Positions 8,302 through 16,103 of a stretch of 16,964 bases of DNA are shown in pieces. The notes under the pieces are model-generated. The model saw nothing but the letters and a program-made list of their open reading frames with translations, was not told the origin of the DNA and made no database searches. Source of the DNA: Bacteroidota bacterium (GTDB lineage: Bacteria; Bacteroidota; Kryptoniia; Kryptoniales; JAKASW01). Within the stretch, counting starts at the first letter, position 1, and each line of letters starts with the position of its first letter. The stretch is taken from positions 1 through 16,964 of the forward strand of contig JAJYOS010000030.1 in assembly GCA_021796055.1 (NCBI GenBank), given 5' to 3'. The translations under genes and the position numbers were made by a program.

Positions 8302-8330
8302 AATATATCCACATGCCGACATACAATCAA
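8302..8330 (-). promoter_or_regulatory. Candidate promoter for the Fe-S oxidoreductase gene
   Basis: On the minus strand TTGATT (8330-8325) is followed after exactly 17 bp by TATATT (8307-8302). The predicted transcription start is about 15 nt before the ATG at 8280. Position, spacing and the five-of-six -10 match support it. Confidence 0.5.
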
Positions 8331-8375
8331 ATAAGCAACACGGCCTAATCCGGGAATAGAAAAGAGACAAAAAGA

Positions 8376-8413
8376 GGTCGCGATTACCTCCATTCTGATC
8401 AATTCGGTCGCGA
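8376..8413 (+). repeat. Pair of 8-bp direct repeats in the divergent spacer
   Basis: GGTCGCGA occurs at 8376-8383 and again at 8406-8413, an offset of exactly 30 bp (about three helical turns). The core TCGCGA is itself a palindrome. The first copy also lies within an inverted repeat, GAGGT (8374-8378) and ACCTC (8386-8390). The pair lies upstream of both divergent genes and could be an operator. Chance occurrence cannot be excluded. The rest of the 322-bp spacer (8281-8602) shows only the two promoter candidates. Confidence 0.35.
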
Positions 8414-8527
8414 ATCACTTTGCCAGGTGATGTCAGCAAGATTCGGGACCAACAGGATGAATTTCTCGATTCGCCTTAGATGCTCAAAATTGCCGAGTAT
8501 TTCATTTTGTCAACTGAGGAGTTCTAA

Positions 8528-8556
8528 TTGAAGTTTTCCGCAACTAAATTTATATT
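8528..8556 (+). promoter_or_regulatory. Candidate promoter for parAB
   Basis: TTGAAG at 8528-8533 and TATATT at 8551-8556 are separated by 17 bp. The leader to the parA ATG at 8603 would be about 40 nt. The layout mirrors the promoter candidate of the divergent gene. No strong ribosome binding site precedes parA. Confidence 0.5.
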
Positions 8557-8602
8557 CATTGCAACAGAATGTATTTATTGAAGGTATTGAAATAACGGCG
8601 TT

Positions 8603-9448
8603 ATGGGAAAAATTGTAGCCATAGCCAATCAGAAGGGCGGCGTCGGAAAGACAACTACGACGGTTAATGTTTCCGCCTGCATAGCCGCCATGGAGCGCAA
8701 GGTACTGCTCGTGGATATAGATCCGCAATCCAACGCAACCAGCGCGCTTGGATTCGACAAGGACAAGGAGCATCTTAGCACATACGACGTTCTCATCGGG
8801 TCCGCGGAACCTTCAAGCGCTATCAAAGAAACGGCATTATCTTACCTGAAAATTATGCCTTCCGATATAAACCTCGTCGGGGCAGAGATCGAACTGGTCG
8901 ATATAGAAAGCAGGGAAGCGCTCCTCAAGAATTCGCTGGCAAAGATCAAGGATGAATTCGATTTCATATTCATAGATTGTCCCCCCTCACTCGGGCTCCT
9001 TACCGTCAACGCGCTCGTTTCCGCCGACAGTGTTCTTGTGCCTGTTCAGACGGAGTATTTCGCCCTCGAAGGGCTCGGCCAGCTTCTGAACACAATTTCC
9101 AGAGTAAAACGCAACCTGAACGAGGCCCTCGAGCTCGAAGGCGTTCTTCTCACCATGTACGACTCCCGACTGAAGCTCTCAAACCAGGTGGTTGAAGAAG
9201 TACGCCGTTATTTCGACCAAAGAGTCTTCAAGACCGTCATAGGACGCAACGTGCGTCTAAGCGAGGCGCAAAGCTTCGGTAAGCCGATTATACTCTATGA
9301 CGCCGCTTCTCTCGGAGCGAAACACTACATGGAGCTTGCGAAGGAAGTAATGGAGCGAAACTCAAAACCGGCCGCGAACCAGGATAATACTCAGTCTCCG
9401 ATTGATGAGAAATCCCAAGTTGGCGATAGAGAGAATGAGGCCTCATGA
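8603..9448 (+). CDS. parA: Chromosome-partitioning ATPase ParA (Soj)
   Basis: A 281-residue ParA/MinD-superfamily ATPase. It has the deviant Walker A KGGVGKTT at residues 11-18, Walker A' VDIDPQSNAT near 38-47, and the Walker B region FIFIDCPPSLGLLTVNAL. The C-terminal portion contains GRNVRLSEAQSFGKPIILYD, typical of chromosomal Soj proteins, followed by a polar tail. With ATP it dimerises and binds DNA non-specifically. ParB bound at parS stimulates hydrolysis, which moves the origin region. It overlaps parB by 4 bp (ATGA), so the two are co-translated. The tail of about 30 residues after the core (NSKPAANQDNTQSPIDEK) is probably disordered. Chromosomal rather than plasmid origin is inferred from the housekeeping surroundings. 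Confidence 0.95.
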   Translation: MGKIVAIANQKGGVGKTTTTVNVSACIAAMERKVLLVDIDPQSNATSALGFDKDKEHLSTYDVLIGSAEPSSAIKETALSYLKIMPSDINLVGAEIELVDIESREALLKNSLAKIKDEFDFIFIDCPPSLGLLTVNALVSADSVLVPVQTEYFALEGLGQLLNTISRVKRNLNEALELEGVLLTMYDSRLKLSNQVVEEVRRYFDQRVFKTVIGRNVRLSEAQSFGKPIILYDAASLGAKHYMELAKEVMERNSKPAANQDNTQSPIDEKSQVGDRENEAS

Positions 9449-10383
9449 AGTCTAACCTTCGTCTGGGCCGTGGCTTGGATGCTCTGATCAAAAGAGATTC
9501 CGAGCAGCAATACCAGCCCCCGGCAGCCGTCGTTCAACATCAGGCTTCTGTAAATTCGATTAACAAAATCTCCGTGTCCAGAATACGGGCCAACAAGTTC
9601 CAGCCTAGAAAGGACTTCGGACGAGAGCCGTTAGAAGAATTGAAGAAGTCAATACATGAAAATGGATTGGTCCAGCCAATCACCGTTAGACGCGTGGAAG
9701 ACGGAATGTTCGAGCTTGTATCGGGCGAAAGGCGCTTCAGGGCTGTGTCGGAACTGGGATTTACCGAAATTCCCGCATACGTGCTTCAGGTCGATTCCGA
9801 CACCAAAATGCTTGAGCTTGCCCTAACTGAAAACCTCCAACGCGAGGACCTCAACGCTATAGAAGTCGCGTCGGGATATCAGAGATTGCTGGACGAATGC
9901 AGCCTCACCCAAGAGCAGGTGGCAGAGCGCGTGGGAAAGGACAGGGCAACCGTCACAAATTTCCTGCGTCTTCTCAAACTTCCCGCTGAAATCCAGAAAA
10001 GCCTCATCGAAGGAGATATCTCGGCAGGGCATGCAAGGGCACTCCTGGCAATCGATGACGAAGCCGAAAGAGCAAAACTATTCAACAGGATCACGCGACA
10101 TAACCTGAGTGTCCGGCAGGTAGAGAAAGAGGTCCGACATCTCCTAGGTCGGGAAGGAAAGAGGGGGAATGGCTATGGGGCACAAGGGCAGAAGGAGAGC
10201 ACCAGACCAGCTTCTGATGACCCCGCACTTCTCGATATAATCGACAAACTTCGCAGGCACTTAGGCACGCAGGTTAAGATAATTTACAGTGATTCACGAA
10301 GCGGAGAAATAAAGATCCAATTCTACAACAACGATGATCTTGGACGGCTCATAGAGATTATCCTTCCGGATCATATGGAGTAA
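9445..10383 (+). CDS. parB: Chromosome-partitioning protein ParB (Spo0J), CTP-dependent clamp
   Basis: A 312-residue ParB with the full domain order. The N-terminal RLGRGLDALI (6-15) is the ParA-interacting peptide. The CTP-binding ParB/Srx domain contains GLVQPI (74-79), SGERRFRA (93-100) and ENLQREDLN (129-137). A helix-turn-helix follows at about 153-178 (LTQEQVAERVGKDRATVTNF). A charged linker leads to a C-terminal dimerisation domain at about 258-312. ParB loads at parS sites, switches to a sliding clamp with CTP and activates ParA. No parS-like CACGTG-centred palindrome was found in this window, so the site must lie elsewhere or be divergent. The gene overlaps parA by 4 bp and is followed after 3 bp by the RidA gene. 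Confidence 0.95.
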   Translation: MKSNLRLGRGLDALIKRDSEQQYQPPAAVVQHQASVNSINKISVSRIRANKFQPRKDFGREPLEELKKSIHENGLVQPITVRRVEDGMFELVSGERRFRAVSELGFTEIPAYVLQVDSDTKMLELALTENLQREDLNAIEVASGYQRLLDECSLTQEQVAERVGKDRATVTNFLRLLKLPAEIQKSLIEGDISAGHARALLAIDDEAERAKLFNRITRHNLSVRQVEKEVRHLLGREGKRGNGYGAQGQKESTRPASDDPALLDIIDKLRRHLGTQVKIIYSDSRSGEIKIQFYNNDDLGRLIEIILPDHME

Positions 10384-10386
10384 AAA

Positions 10387-10758
10387 GTGAATAAGCTTTA
10401 CTCGAAGAACGCGCCCGAACCCATCGGGCCGTATTCACAGGGAATTGAAACGGATGGATTCCTGTTTCTTTCAGGCCAGATCGGGTTGAAACCTGGGACT
10501 GGGGAACTCGTCCAGGGATTAACAACGCAGACTCATCAGGTTCTCCAAAATGTGAAGGCTATACTTGAATCCGCCGGGCGTAATCTTTCGAACGTGGTGA
10601 AGACAACCGTCTACCTTCGCAACATGAAGGACTTCGCCGAATTCAATCAAATTTATGCCGAGTATTTTAAAGAGAATCCCCCTGCCAGGACTACCGTTGA
10701 AGTGTCCGCCCTCCCAAAAGATGCTTTGATAGAGATCGACATAATTGCCAGGAAGTAG
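10387..10758 (+). CDS. ridA: RidA family reactive enamine/imine deaminase
   Basis: A 123-residue protein, the normal size of RidA/YjgF/Rid proteins. It opens with the family pattern [12 protein letters not shown] (residues 9-20), has FLSGQIGL near 27-34, the block [20 protein letters not shown], and the active-site arginine in PARTTVEV (R101), with E116 near the C-terminus. RidA hydrolyses reactive 2-aminoacrylate and related enamines formed by PLP enzymes, which protects other enzymes from damage. It acts as a soluble trimer. The start is GTG at 10387 with GGAG 6 nt upstream, at the end of parB. It probably shares the parAB transcript; its presence between parB and the DUF5683 gene looks like a local insertion into a common FCB arrangement. 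Confidence 0.93.
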   Translation: MNKLYSKNAPEPIGPYSQGIETDGFLFLSGQIGLKPGTGELVQGLTTQTHQVLQNVKAILESAGRNLSNVVKTTVYLRNMKDFAEFNQIYAEYFKENPPARTTVEVSALPKDALIEIDIIARK

Positions 10759-11395
10759 AAATCCGACCTCAAGAAGAATCGGACTGACGGTAGCAGCATT
10801 CATTCTCTTGTCAAGCCCGGCATTAACCATCGCACAGCCCGCCGTAGACTCAACTTTCGAGGTTTCAGGCACACGGCTTGCGTTGGGGGAACGACTGGGA
10901 ATTCAGAAGATTACTTTCGATACATCGGGCAATCCGAATCCTCAGATTGCGGATACAATTTCTGGAGCGCGTGAACGGAAGTATCCTCTTGCCGCAGTCT
11001 TGTACTCGCTTATACCGGGGGGAGGGCAGATTTATAACGGAAGTTATTGGAAGGTTCCGATTGTGTGGGGGTTGCAGGGGTTCTTCGTTTACGAATGGAT
11101 TGCCAATAACAAGATCTACGTTGGTTACAAGCATGAGGTAACGGACTCGATAGCGGCCGGTGATCCGTTAACATCCACCGACCCAAACGTTTTGGATGTT
11201 CAGACCCTTATAGGGCTTCGCAACGCAGCGCAGGACCAGCGCGATTCTTACGCCTGGTATATCGCCGGCACTTATCTCCTTTCGATGCTCGACGCTTACG
11301 TGGACGCCGAACTCTCGGGATTTGATGTGTCTCCGAATCTGGGAATGGTGCAATCACATACGGTCGTTGCCCTCAACTTCAGCATGCGCTTCTGA
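10745..11395 (+). CDS. DUF5683 family membrane/envelope protein
   Basis: A 216-residue protein with an N-terminal signal or anchor segment (about 12-30, [20 protein letters not shown]). The DUF5683 hallmark is [30 protein letters not shown], here described in part: [20 protein letters not shown] followed by [10 protein letters not shown] second hydrophobic patch ([20 protein letters not shown]) precedes a C-terminus ending in FSMRF, compatible with an envelope location. In Bacteroidota, DUF5683 genes commonly follow parAB, and here only RidA intervenes. The start is uncertain: TTG at 10745 overlaps ridA by 14 bp and is the only plausible codon that keeps the signal segment. The function is unknown. 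The last 42 bp overlap the convergent symporter gene. Confidence 0.72.
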   Translation: MPGSRNPTSRRIGLTVAAFILLSSPALTIAQPAVDSTFEVSGTRLALGERLGIQKITFDTSGNPNPQIADTISGARERKYPLAAVLYSLIPGGGQIYNGSYWKVPIVWGLQGFFVYEWIANNKIYVGYKHEVTDSIAAGDPLTSTDPNVLDVQTLIGLRNAAQDQRDSYAWYIAGTYLLSMLDAYVDAELSGFDVSPNLGMVQSHTVVALNFSMRF

Positions 11396-12835
11396 CGATT
11401 GAACGGCAGCTACAGCGGTCTCTCTATGCCTGCCCACCATTCCGACCAAATAAAACATAATTGACAGGAGCAGTCCGGGGTACATCGGCTGCATATTCAA
11501 AAGATAGCCTCCTCTTGTCGATGCACCTTCAAAGAGACCCGTCAGCAGCCATAGCAGGGAAGTGACCCAACCAAACGTCATTGACAGAAACGTATATCGA
11601 GGCGACACCTGGAGCCGGGGAAAATAGCTCGTCATCAATGGAATCAAAAGCCCAGGGATAAACACCGTCCCAAGGTCGTACCATATTTGTATGACTGAAG
11701 GGATGAGAAGGGCTAATACAACGGATATCACCGCCGTCACCAGGATACCTATTTGAGAGTACCTCATCGTTCTTTTGCCAGCGTCGGTTGTATTAGGATC
11801 GCCATGGAGAAGCCGGAATAGAAGATCCTTCCCGATTGTTACTGCGGAAACGAACGTGAGACTTTCAAGGCTCGCCATGATAGAAGCGAGCATCCCGACG
11901 TAGAAGAGGCCTTTTACAAAACTTGGAAGTACAACTTCCGCTAAAGCGGGATACGACATCACCGGCTGGCTCAGATGCGGAAGAATCGCCCTGGCATACA
12001 AGCCGGTTGTCGATGTCATGAAATCGAAGAAGAGCCAGAACAGCGTGGAGACTAAAATTCCGTTCCTAGCGACTTTGCCTGATTTGGCGGCATAACATCT
12101 CTGGTGAAAAACCGGGTCGACCAGCGTAAGGCTTGCTATGAAGAACCATGCTATGATATACTGCCATGAATTTCCACCGGTCAGCGTGAGATGCCCGGGG
12201 GGGACATGCGATTCGATAAACGATAGTCCGCCATAGTGGATATAGCAAAAAGGAAGGATGACGCTGAAGCCGATGTACATCATGATAAACTCGACGCTGT
12301 TTGTCCTTACATCGGAATGAAGACCGCCCGTGTAGAGGTAGGCGATAGACACGATGGTTGTGAATATCACGGATGCCGTCAGGCTCCAACCGAACATCAT
12401 TTCCACGAGAATGCCTATCATCAGCACATATGGCGCCGGAGTTACTATGAAAAGCGTCAGGAACGCTCCCATGTTGGCGGTCCGGTTGCCGAAGGTCTCC
12501 CTCAACTTGTCAGGTATGGTATGCAGCTTTGCATCGTGTACGCGCGGCGCCAGGAATACCGCGAAGATGATCGCGAACAAATAGTATGGTACACCGAAAA
12601 TGAACCAGTTTGATATCCCGTACCTGTATGAAAATTCACCTACGCCGAGTATACCGCCATACCATGTAGAAACCAGGGTTGCAACGAATACCGGAAGCGT
12701 GATGCTCCTGCCTGCGACCAGGTATTCGTCGAGGTGTGAGCGAGCCTTCCGCGAGGCGCGGAAGCCGACAAAGACCACTGACGCAAAGTAGACGACTATG
12801 ACCGACCAGTCGATGACGGACAGATGCGCGGTCAT
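11354..12835 (-). CDS. Sodium:solute symporter (SSS family), candidate thiamine transporter
   Basis: A 493-residue integral membrane protein with about 13 hydrophobic segments, the LeuT-fold SSS size. The family motif DEYLVAGRS is at residues 36-44, followed by LVSTWYGGILGVGEFSY in the first core helix and a conserved GMLASIMASLESLTFVSAV segment. Family members import solutes such as pantothenate, proline or sugars with sodium. It is the last gene of the TPP-riboswitch operon and overlaps thiamine pyrophosphokinase by 4 bp (ATGA). Related operons in other Bacteroidota carry PnuT at this place, so thiamine (or a precursor) is the most economical substrate. That is inferred from context; SSS specificity cannot be read from sequence alone. 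The C-terminal tail ([20 protein letters not shown]) is hydrophilic. Its 3' end overlaps the DUF5683 gene. Confidence 0.85.
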   Translation of the reverse strand: MTAHLSVIDWSVIVVYFASVVFVGFRASRKARSHLDEYLVAGRSITLPVFVATLVSTWYGGILGVGEFSYRYGISNWFIFGVPYYLFAIIFAVFLAPRVHDAKLHTIPDKLRETFGNRTANMGAFLTLFIVTPAPYVLMIGILVEMMFGWSLTASVIFTTIVSIAYLYTGGLHSDVRTNSVEFIMMYIGFSVILPFCYIHYGGLSFIESHVPPGHLTLTGGNSWQYIIAWFFIASLTLVDPVFHQRCYAAKSGKVARNGILVSTLFWLFFDFMTSTTGLYARAILPHLSQPVMSYPALAEVVLPSFVKGLFYVGMLASIMASLESLTFVSAVTIGKDLLFRLLHGDPNTTDAGKRTMRYSQIGILVTAVISVVLALLIPSVIQIWYDLGTVFIPGLLIPLMTSYFPRLQVSPRYTFLSMTFGWVTSLLWLLTGLFEGASTRGGYLLNMQPMYPGLLLSIMFYLVGMVGRHRETAVAAVQSSEAHAEVEGNDRM

Positions 12836-13458
12836 GCGTCGTTCACCATGAGCAATATCCCGCCGCTGTGCACGTTTATTGAAATAAGCTTGCTGATGGA
12901 CCTATTGCTGACGGCGTGGCCGCCTTTCGGCAGCACTGATTCATTCAGGCCGTAGGCAAGTCCCGTGACGCTCACTACGCTTACATCGGTCATCGATATT
13001 ATTGAAACTATTGTACCGATAGGGAATTCCGATTTAAATGTACCGGTGACAGGGAAGAGTACGAAGTGGTCGTCCGCAAGGACGATCGTGCACCTGGCCG
13101 CATACTCATAAGCGATCTGTATATTTGCCAGAGTCTGGTCTATTCTCCCTCCTGAAAACGCGGTGACCAGGAAATGGTCCATCCCGCGAGAGAGCATCAC
13201 GTCAAGCGTCTTCTCGAAATCCGTGTTGTCCTGATTAGGAACCCTGACAATCTCGACGCCTTCTGGAAGACGATCGCTCGCGTCAAGTGAATCCAGATCA
13301 CCCACAACCAGATCGGGCGAGTACCCAGTCGCTAAAGCCTTCTGGGCGCCGCCGTCAGCACAGACGACGCGCGCCGGATTACCAACAAGATTCCTCATCC
13401 GCTCTCCGCGAGGAGGATCCCCATTGCAGAAGACTAAGGTGTAATTTTCGAAGTTCAA
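12832..13458 (-). CDS. thiN: Thiamine pyrophosphokinase
   Basis: A 208-residue thiamine pyrophosphokinase, which transfers pyrophosphate from ATP to thiamine to give TPP in the cytoplasm. Motifs are complete: CADGGAQKAL (D35, G36, G37), PDLVVGDLDS (D54, D56), NQDNTDFEK (D77, D80, E82, K83), GGRIDQTLANI (G103-R105, D107, N112), and a C-terminal substrate-binding region with GHAVSNRS. The start is TTG at 13458, 4 nt after the receptor stop codon, with no good ribosome site. Reinitiation or coupling from the receptor gene is likely. A later ATG at codon 21 would remove the first beta strand. It lies under TPP riboswitch control, so its product represses the operon, and it overlaps the symporter gene by 4 bp. 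Confidence 0.92.
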   Translation of the reverse strand: MNFENYTLVFCNGDPPRGERMRNLVGNPARVVCADGGAQKALATGYSPDLVVGDLDSLDASDRLPEGVEIVRVPNQDNTDFEKTLDVMLSRGMDHFLVTAFSGGRIDQTLANIQIAYEYAARCTIVLADDHFVLFPVTGTFKSEFPIGTIVSIISMTDVSVVSVTGLAYGLNESVLPKGGHAVSNRSISKLISINVHSGGILLMVNDA

Positions 13459-13462
13459 CTTG

Positions 13463-16006
13463 CTAAAGGTTTACTGTGCAGCTCAAGTAAAAGTACCTTG
13501 TCGCGGCCGGATAAAAATAGATTCCTTCGCCGTGTGGGATGTATTGTCTATCGAGCAGATTGTTCACGTAGAGCTTCAAATCGACCGATGAGCTCGAAAG
13601 GAAATGCTCCAGCCTGTATGACACCCAGGCATTGGCCACAAAATACGGGCTGAGCCTTCTGGATGCAAGATTGAAGTTGTCGGTGTATTGCGAACCCACA
13701 TACTGTCCGAGAAGTATTACCGAGAAACCTCCGACAGCATAAGTGGCCCTTAAGTTGCCGAGGAATCCGGGGAAGCCGGATATCGTGTTCCCGTTTAGAG
13801 CGATCCCTCCCGGCACCGTGTTGCCGAGCGTATCGATATAACTCGTGTATTCGATAAGCTTGTTGCTGCTGAAAGACACGTTGCCGTACAACGAAAAGTT
13901 CGGCGTGACTATGGCGCTGCCGTCTAGTTCGAGCCCGACATGCCGGGTTCTCTTCGCGTTGCCGGTTATCGGCTGTCCGTACTGATCCAGCAGGCCGTTG
14001 GAAATAAGCTCGTTGTAGAACTCCATCCAGTAGGCGCTCGCGCCCGCCCTGAATCTGCTATTCCCGAAATGATAGCCAAGTTCGAAGTCGTTGAGAGTCT
14101 CCGGCTTCACCAACGGATTACCGAAGTTGAGGGTGCCATTCGGATTGAGAGCGAATTCCGGCGTGGCGCCTCCGCTCGACTCGTCGGCGTTATACAGACT
14201 CGAAAGCTCCGGCTCCCTGGAGGTCTGGCTGACACTGAAGTATATATTCGATGTCGGGGTGAGGTTGTAATTAATCCCTACGCGTGGGTTGAGGAAATGA
14301 TATGGAACTATGAATTGATTTCCGACGAATTTCTCGTAGTAGAAGTCGTACTGTTTGAATTCATACTCAAGTGAAAGCATCAGAGTCGCCTTCGAAGAGA
14401 GCTCATACATTTCGTTGCCATATAGCGTGGCGATATCGGTCCGGGCCCGCCATTGATTAAAACGGTAACCCGCGCCTAGTCCGATGGGAAGATTTTGTGC
14501 CCATTCGATCGTCTGCCAATGATCGGAGACGTTCTGGTCGAGCTCGGCGCCCAAAACGAGTGTGCCGTCATCGTGATTGATCGTCAGCCGCGGCAACCAT
14601 CCGTACTGGCTCTCGCCGACGTAAGCGTGGATGAGCGAGTAACTGGGGTTCACTGTCGGATGGAATCCGTATTGTGACGTGATTCTGAAATAGTTCGTGT
14701 CTGCCCAGGATCCGTCATAGTTGTAAAATCCTTTTCCTATGATTAGAAAAAGGGAATTGTTGAGCGTCAGAGAAGGGGAGATGTGCCACTCATTGAGGAG
14801 GCTGAAATGAGGCTGCGAGAAGTTCTCCATCTCGGTTGGTCTCCTCGGTACGGCATAGACCGTATCCTTGCCATTGGCTGAAACGACCATCTTCATAATT
14901 GGAGAATAGTTGACCATCGAACTGTCCGTATTCCAGTCGGCCCAGTTTGAGGTCCTCAGGTTCTTATCAAGCGCCACAAATTGCGGGAGGCCAAGATAAG
15001 AAAGCCCATCGGAGATCGGTCCGCCATAGAGGTTTATGGTGGTGACAACGTCCTTGTCGTATCTCGAAGCAGTAAAGAAATAGCTGTCAAGATGCACCCA
15101 TGAGTTCTGTCTATAGCCGTCGGTCTCATTCTGCGCAAGGTGGCCATAGAATGTATACTTCCCGCCAACGAGACCTGAGCCGAATGTCGCGGAGTATCGT
15201 CTCGTCATGCCGTTGCCAAAGAGCTGGTTCATGAGAGAACCATTTGGAGATTGTCCGGTAGAACCGGCGCCCATTGAAAGGCTTAACTCTCTCTTCATGC
15301 CAAGCCCCGCAGTCTCTACGTTTATCGACCCGCCTATGGCAGGGGCGCCATAGAATTCGTTTCCAGCGCCGCGCTGCACCTGTATCATGCTCGCGTTTGC
15401 CTGAAGATCCGGCATGTCGATCCAGTATACGTTGTGGTCCTCCGGATCGTTCTGCGGAATCCCGTTGACCATAATCGAAATCCTCCGTTGGTCAAAACCG
15501 CGCATTGTTATGTAAGAGTATCCAATTCCTTCACCGTTCTCGGAATACTCGGTGATGGAGGGAAGCTGGGAGAGTAGCACTGGCACGTCCTGAACGGCAT
15601 ATTGCTCTTTGATGATTTTGGCGTTGAGATTACTGAAGGTGACCGGGGATCGCCGCTCCTGAGCGATTTGAGCCGTTACCAGAATCGGATTAAGATGGAA
15701 AGTCTTTCGCACCAGAGTTATTAGTGCATTGTTACCTGGGACTTTGACTTCTGTATACCCGTTTTCATAACCGGGGGCTCTGACCTCTAATTCATACGTT
15801 CCAGGTTTGAATTGCCAGAAGTGGAAAACACCATCATTACCGGTCATTGTGGTATCTCCATCAGGAAGGACTTTGACCAAAGCTCGCACGACCGGAGCCC
15901 GATCGCTAGAATCTATGACAGTTCCATGGATGGCGTCTGATTGTTGAGCTCGAGCGACTATCACCAGCGAAAGCAGCAAGAATGACGTAACAAATTTATG
16001 TCTCAT
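13463..16006 (-). CDS. TonB-dependent outer-membrane receptor, predicted thiamine uptake
   Basis: An 847-residue receptor. Residues 1-20 are a signal peptide (cut after ARA). Residues about 25-100 form a carboxypeptidase-regulatory-like beta-sandwich (IHGTVIDSSDRAPVVRALV). A TonB-box-like segment (PILVTAQ, 107-113) precedes the plug domain (about 120-235), with YITMRGFDQRRISIMVNGIP and QVQRGAGNEFYGAPAIGGS. The rest is a beta-barrel ending in aromatic/hydrophobic YFYLSCTVNL. It would import substrate across the outer membrane with energy from TonB-ExbBD, which is not in the window. The ATG at 16006 has a strong AGGAGG box. A TPP riboswitch and terminator directly upstream, and thiN directly downstream, point to thiamine or a derivative as substrate, as proposed for OMR1-type receptors of Bacteroidota. 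Confidence 0.92.
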   Translation of the reverse strand: MRHKFVTSFLLLSLVIVARAQQSDAIHGTVIDSSDRAPVVRALVKVLPDGDTTMTGNDGVFHFWQFKPGTYELEVRAPGYENGYTEVKVPGNNALITLVRKTFHLNPILVTAQIAQERRSPVTFSNLNAKIIKEQYAVQDVPVLLSQLPSITEYSENGEGIGYSYITMRGFDQRRISIMVNGIPQNDPEDHNVYWIDMPDLQANASMIQVQRGAGNEFYGAPAIGGSINVETAGLGMKRELSLSMGAGSTGQSPNGSLMNQLFGNGMTRRYSATFGSGLVGGKYTFYGHLAQNETDGYRQNSWVHLDSYFFTASRYDKDVVTTINLYGGPISDGLSYLGLPQFVALDKNLRTSNWADWNTDSSMVNYSPIMKMVVSANGKDTVYAVPRRPTEMENFSQPHFSLLNEWHISPSLTLNNSLFLIIGKGFYNYDGSWADTNYFRITSQYGFHPTVNPSYSLIHAYVGESQYGWLPRLTINHDDGTLVLGAELDQNVSDHWQTIEWAQNLPIGLGAGYRFNQWRARTDIATLYGNEMYELSSKATLMLSLEYEFKQYDFYYEKFVGNQFIVPYHFLNPRVGINYNLTPTSNIYFSVSQTSREPELSSLYNADESSGGATPEFALNPNGTLNFGNPLVKPETLNDFELGYHFGNSRFRAGASAYWMEFYNELISNGLLDQYGQPITGNAKRTRHVGLELDGSAIVTPNFSLYGNVSFSSNKLIEYTSYIDTLGNTVPGGIALNGNTISGFPGFLGNLRATYAVGGFSVILLGQYVGSQYTDNFNLASRRLSPYFVANAWVSYRLEHFLSSSSVDLKLYVNNLLDRQYIPHGEGIYFYPAATRYFYLSCTVNL

Positions 16007-16018
16007 GACTCCTCCTGA
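16007..16018 (-). promoter_or_regulatory. Strong ribosome binding site of the TonB-receptor gene
   Basis: AGGAGGAG ends two bases before the ATG at 16006. It fixes the start against two upstream in-frame ATGs that lie inside the terminator and riboswitch region. Confidence 0.8.
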
Positions 16019-16022
16019 AACT

Positions 16023-16081
16023 AAAAAACCGTTCCTCATTGTGACTGAAGGGTTACACCAACAGTCGAAAAGAGAAACGGT
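16023..16081 (-). terminator. Intrinsic terminator of the TPP riboswitch expression platform
   Basis: On the minus strand ACCGTTTCTC (16081-16072) pairs with GAGGAACGGT (16037-16028), ten base pairs with one G-U. An inner helix adds GACTG (16066-16062) with CAGTC (16047-16043). The stem is followed at once by a run of six T (16028-16023). It sits between the aptamer and the ribosome site of the receptor gene, so it terminates the leader when the aptamer binds TPP. Confidence 0.88.
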
Positions 16082-16103
16082 ATGCGAGAAGCCAAGTCCA
16101 TTT

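Noticed and set aside
8281..8439. N-terminal extension of the Fe-S oxidoreductase to 8439
   Set aside because: The added residues are not membrane-domain-like and would cover the promoter candidate at 8302-8330; the ATG at 8280 starts directly before the first helix.
8281..10383. parS site near parAB
   Set aside because: I looked for a CACGTG-centred palindrome of the TGTTNCACGTGNAACA type and found none in the window by eye.
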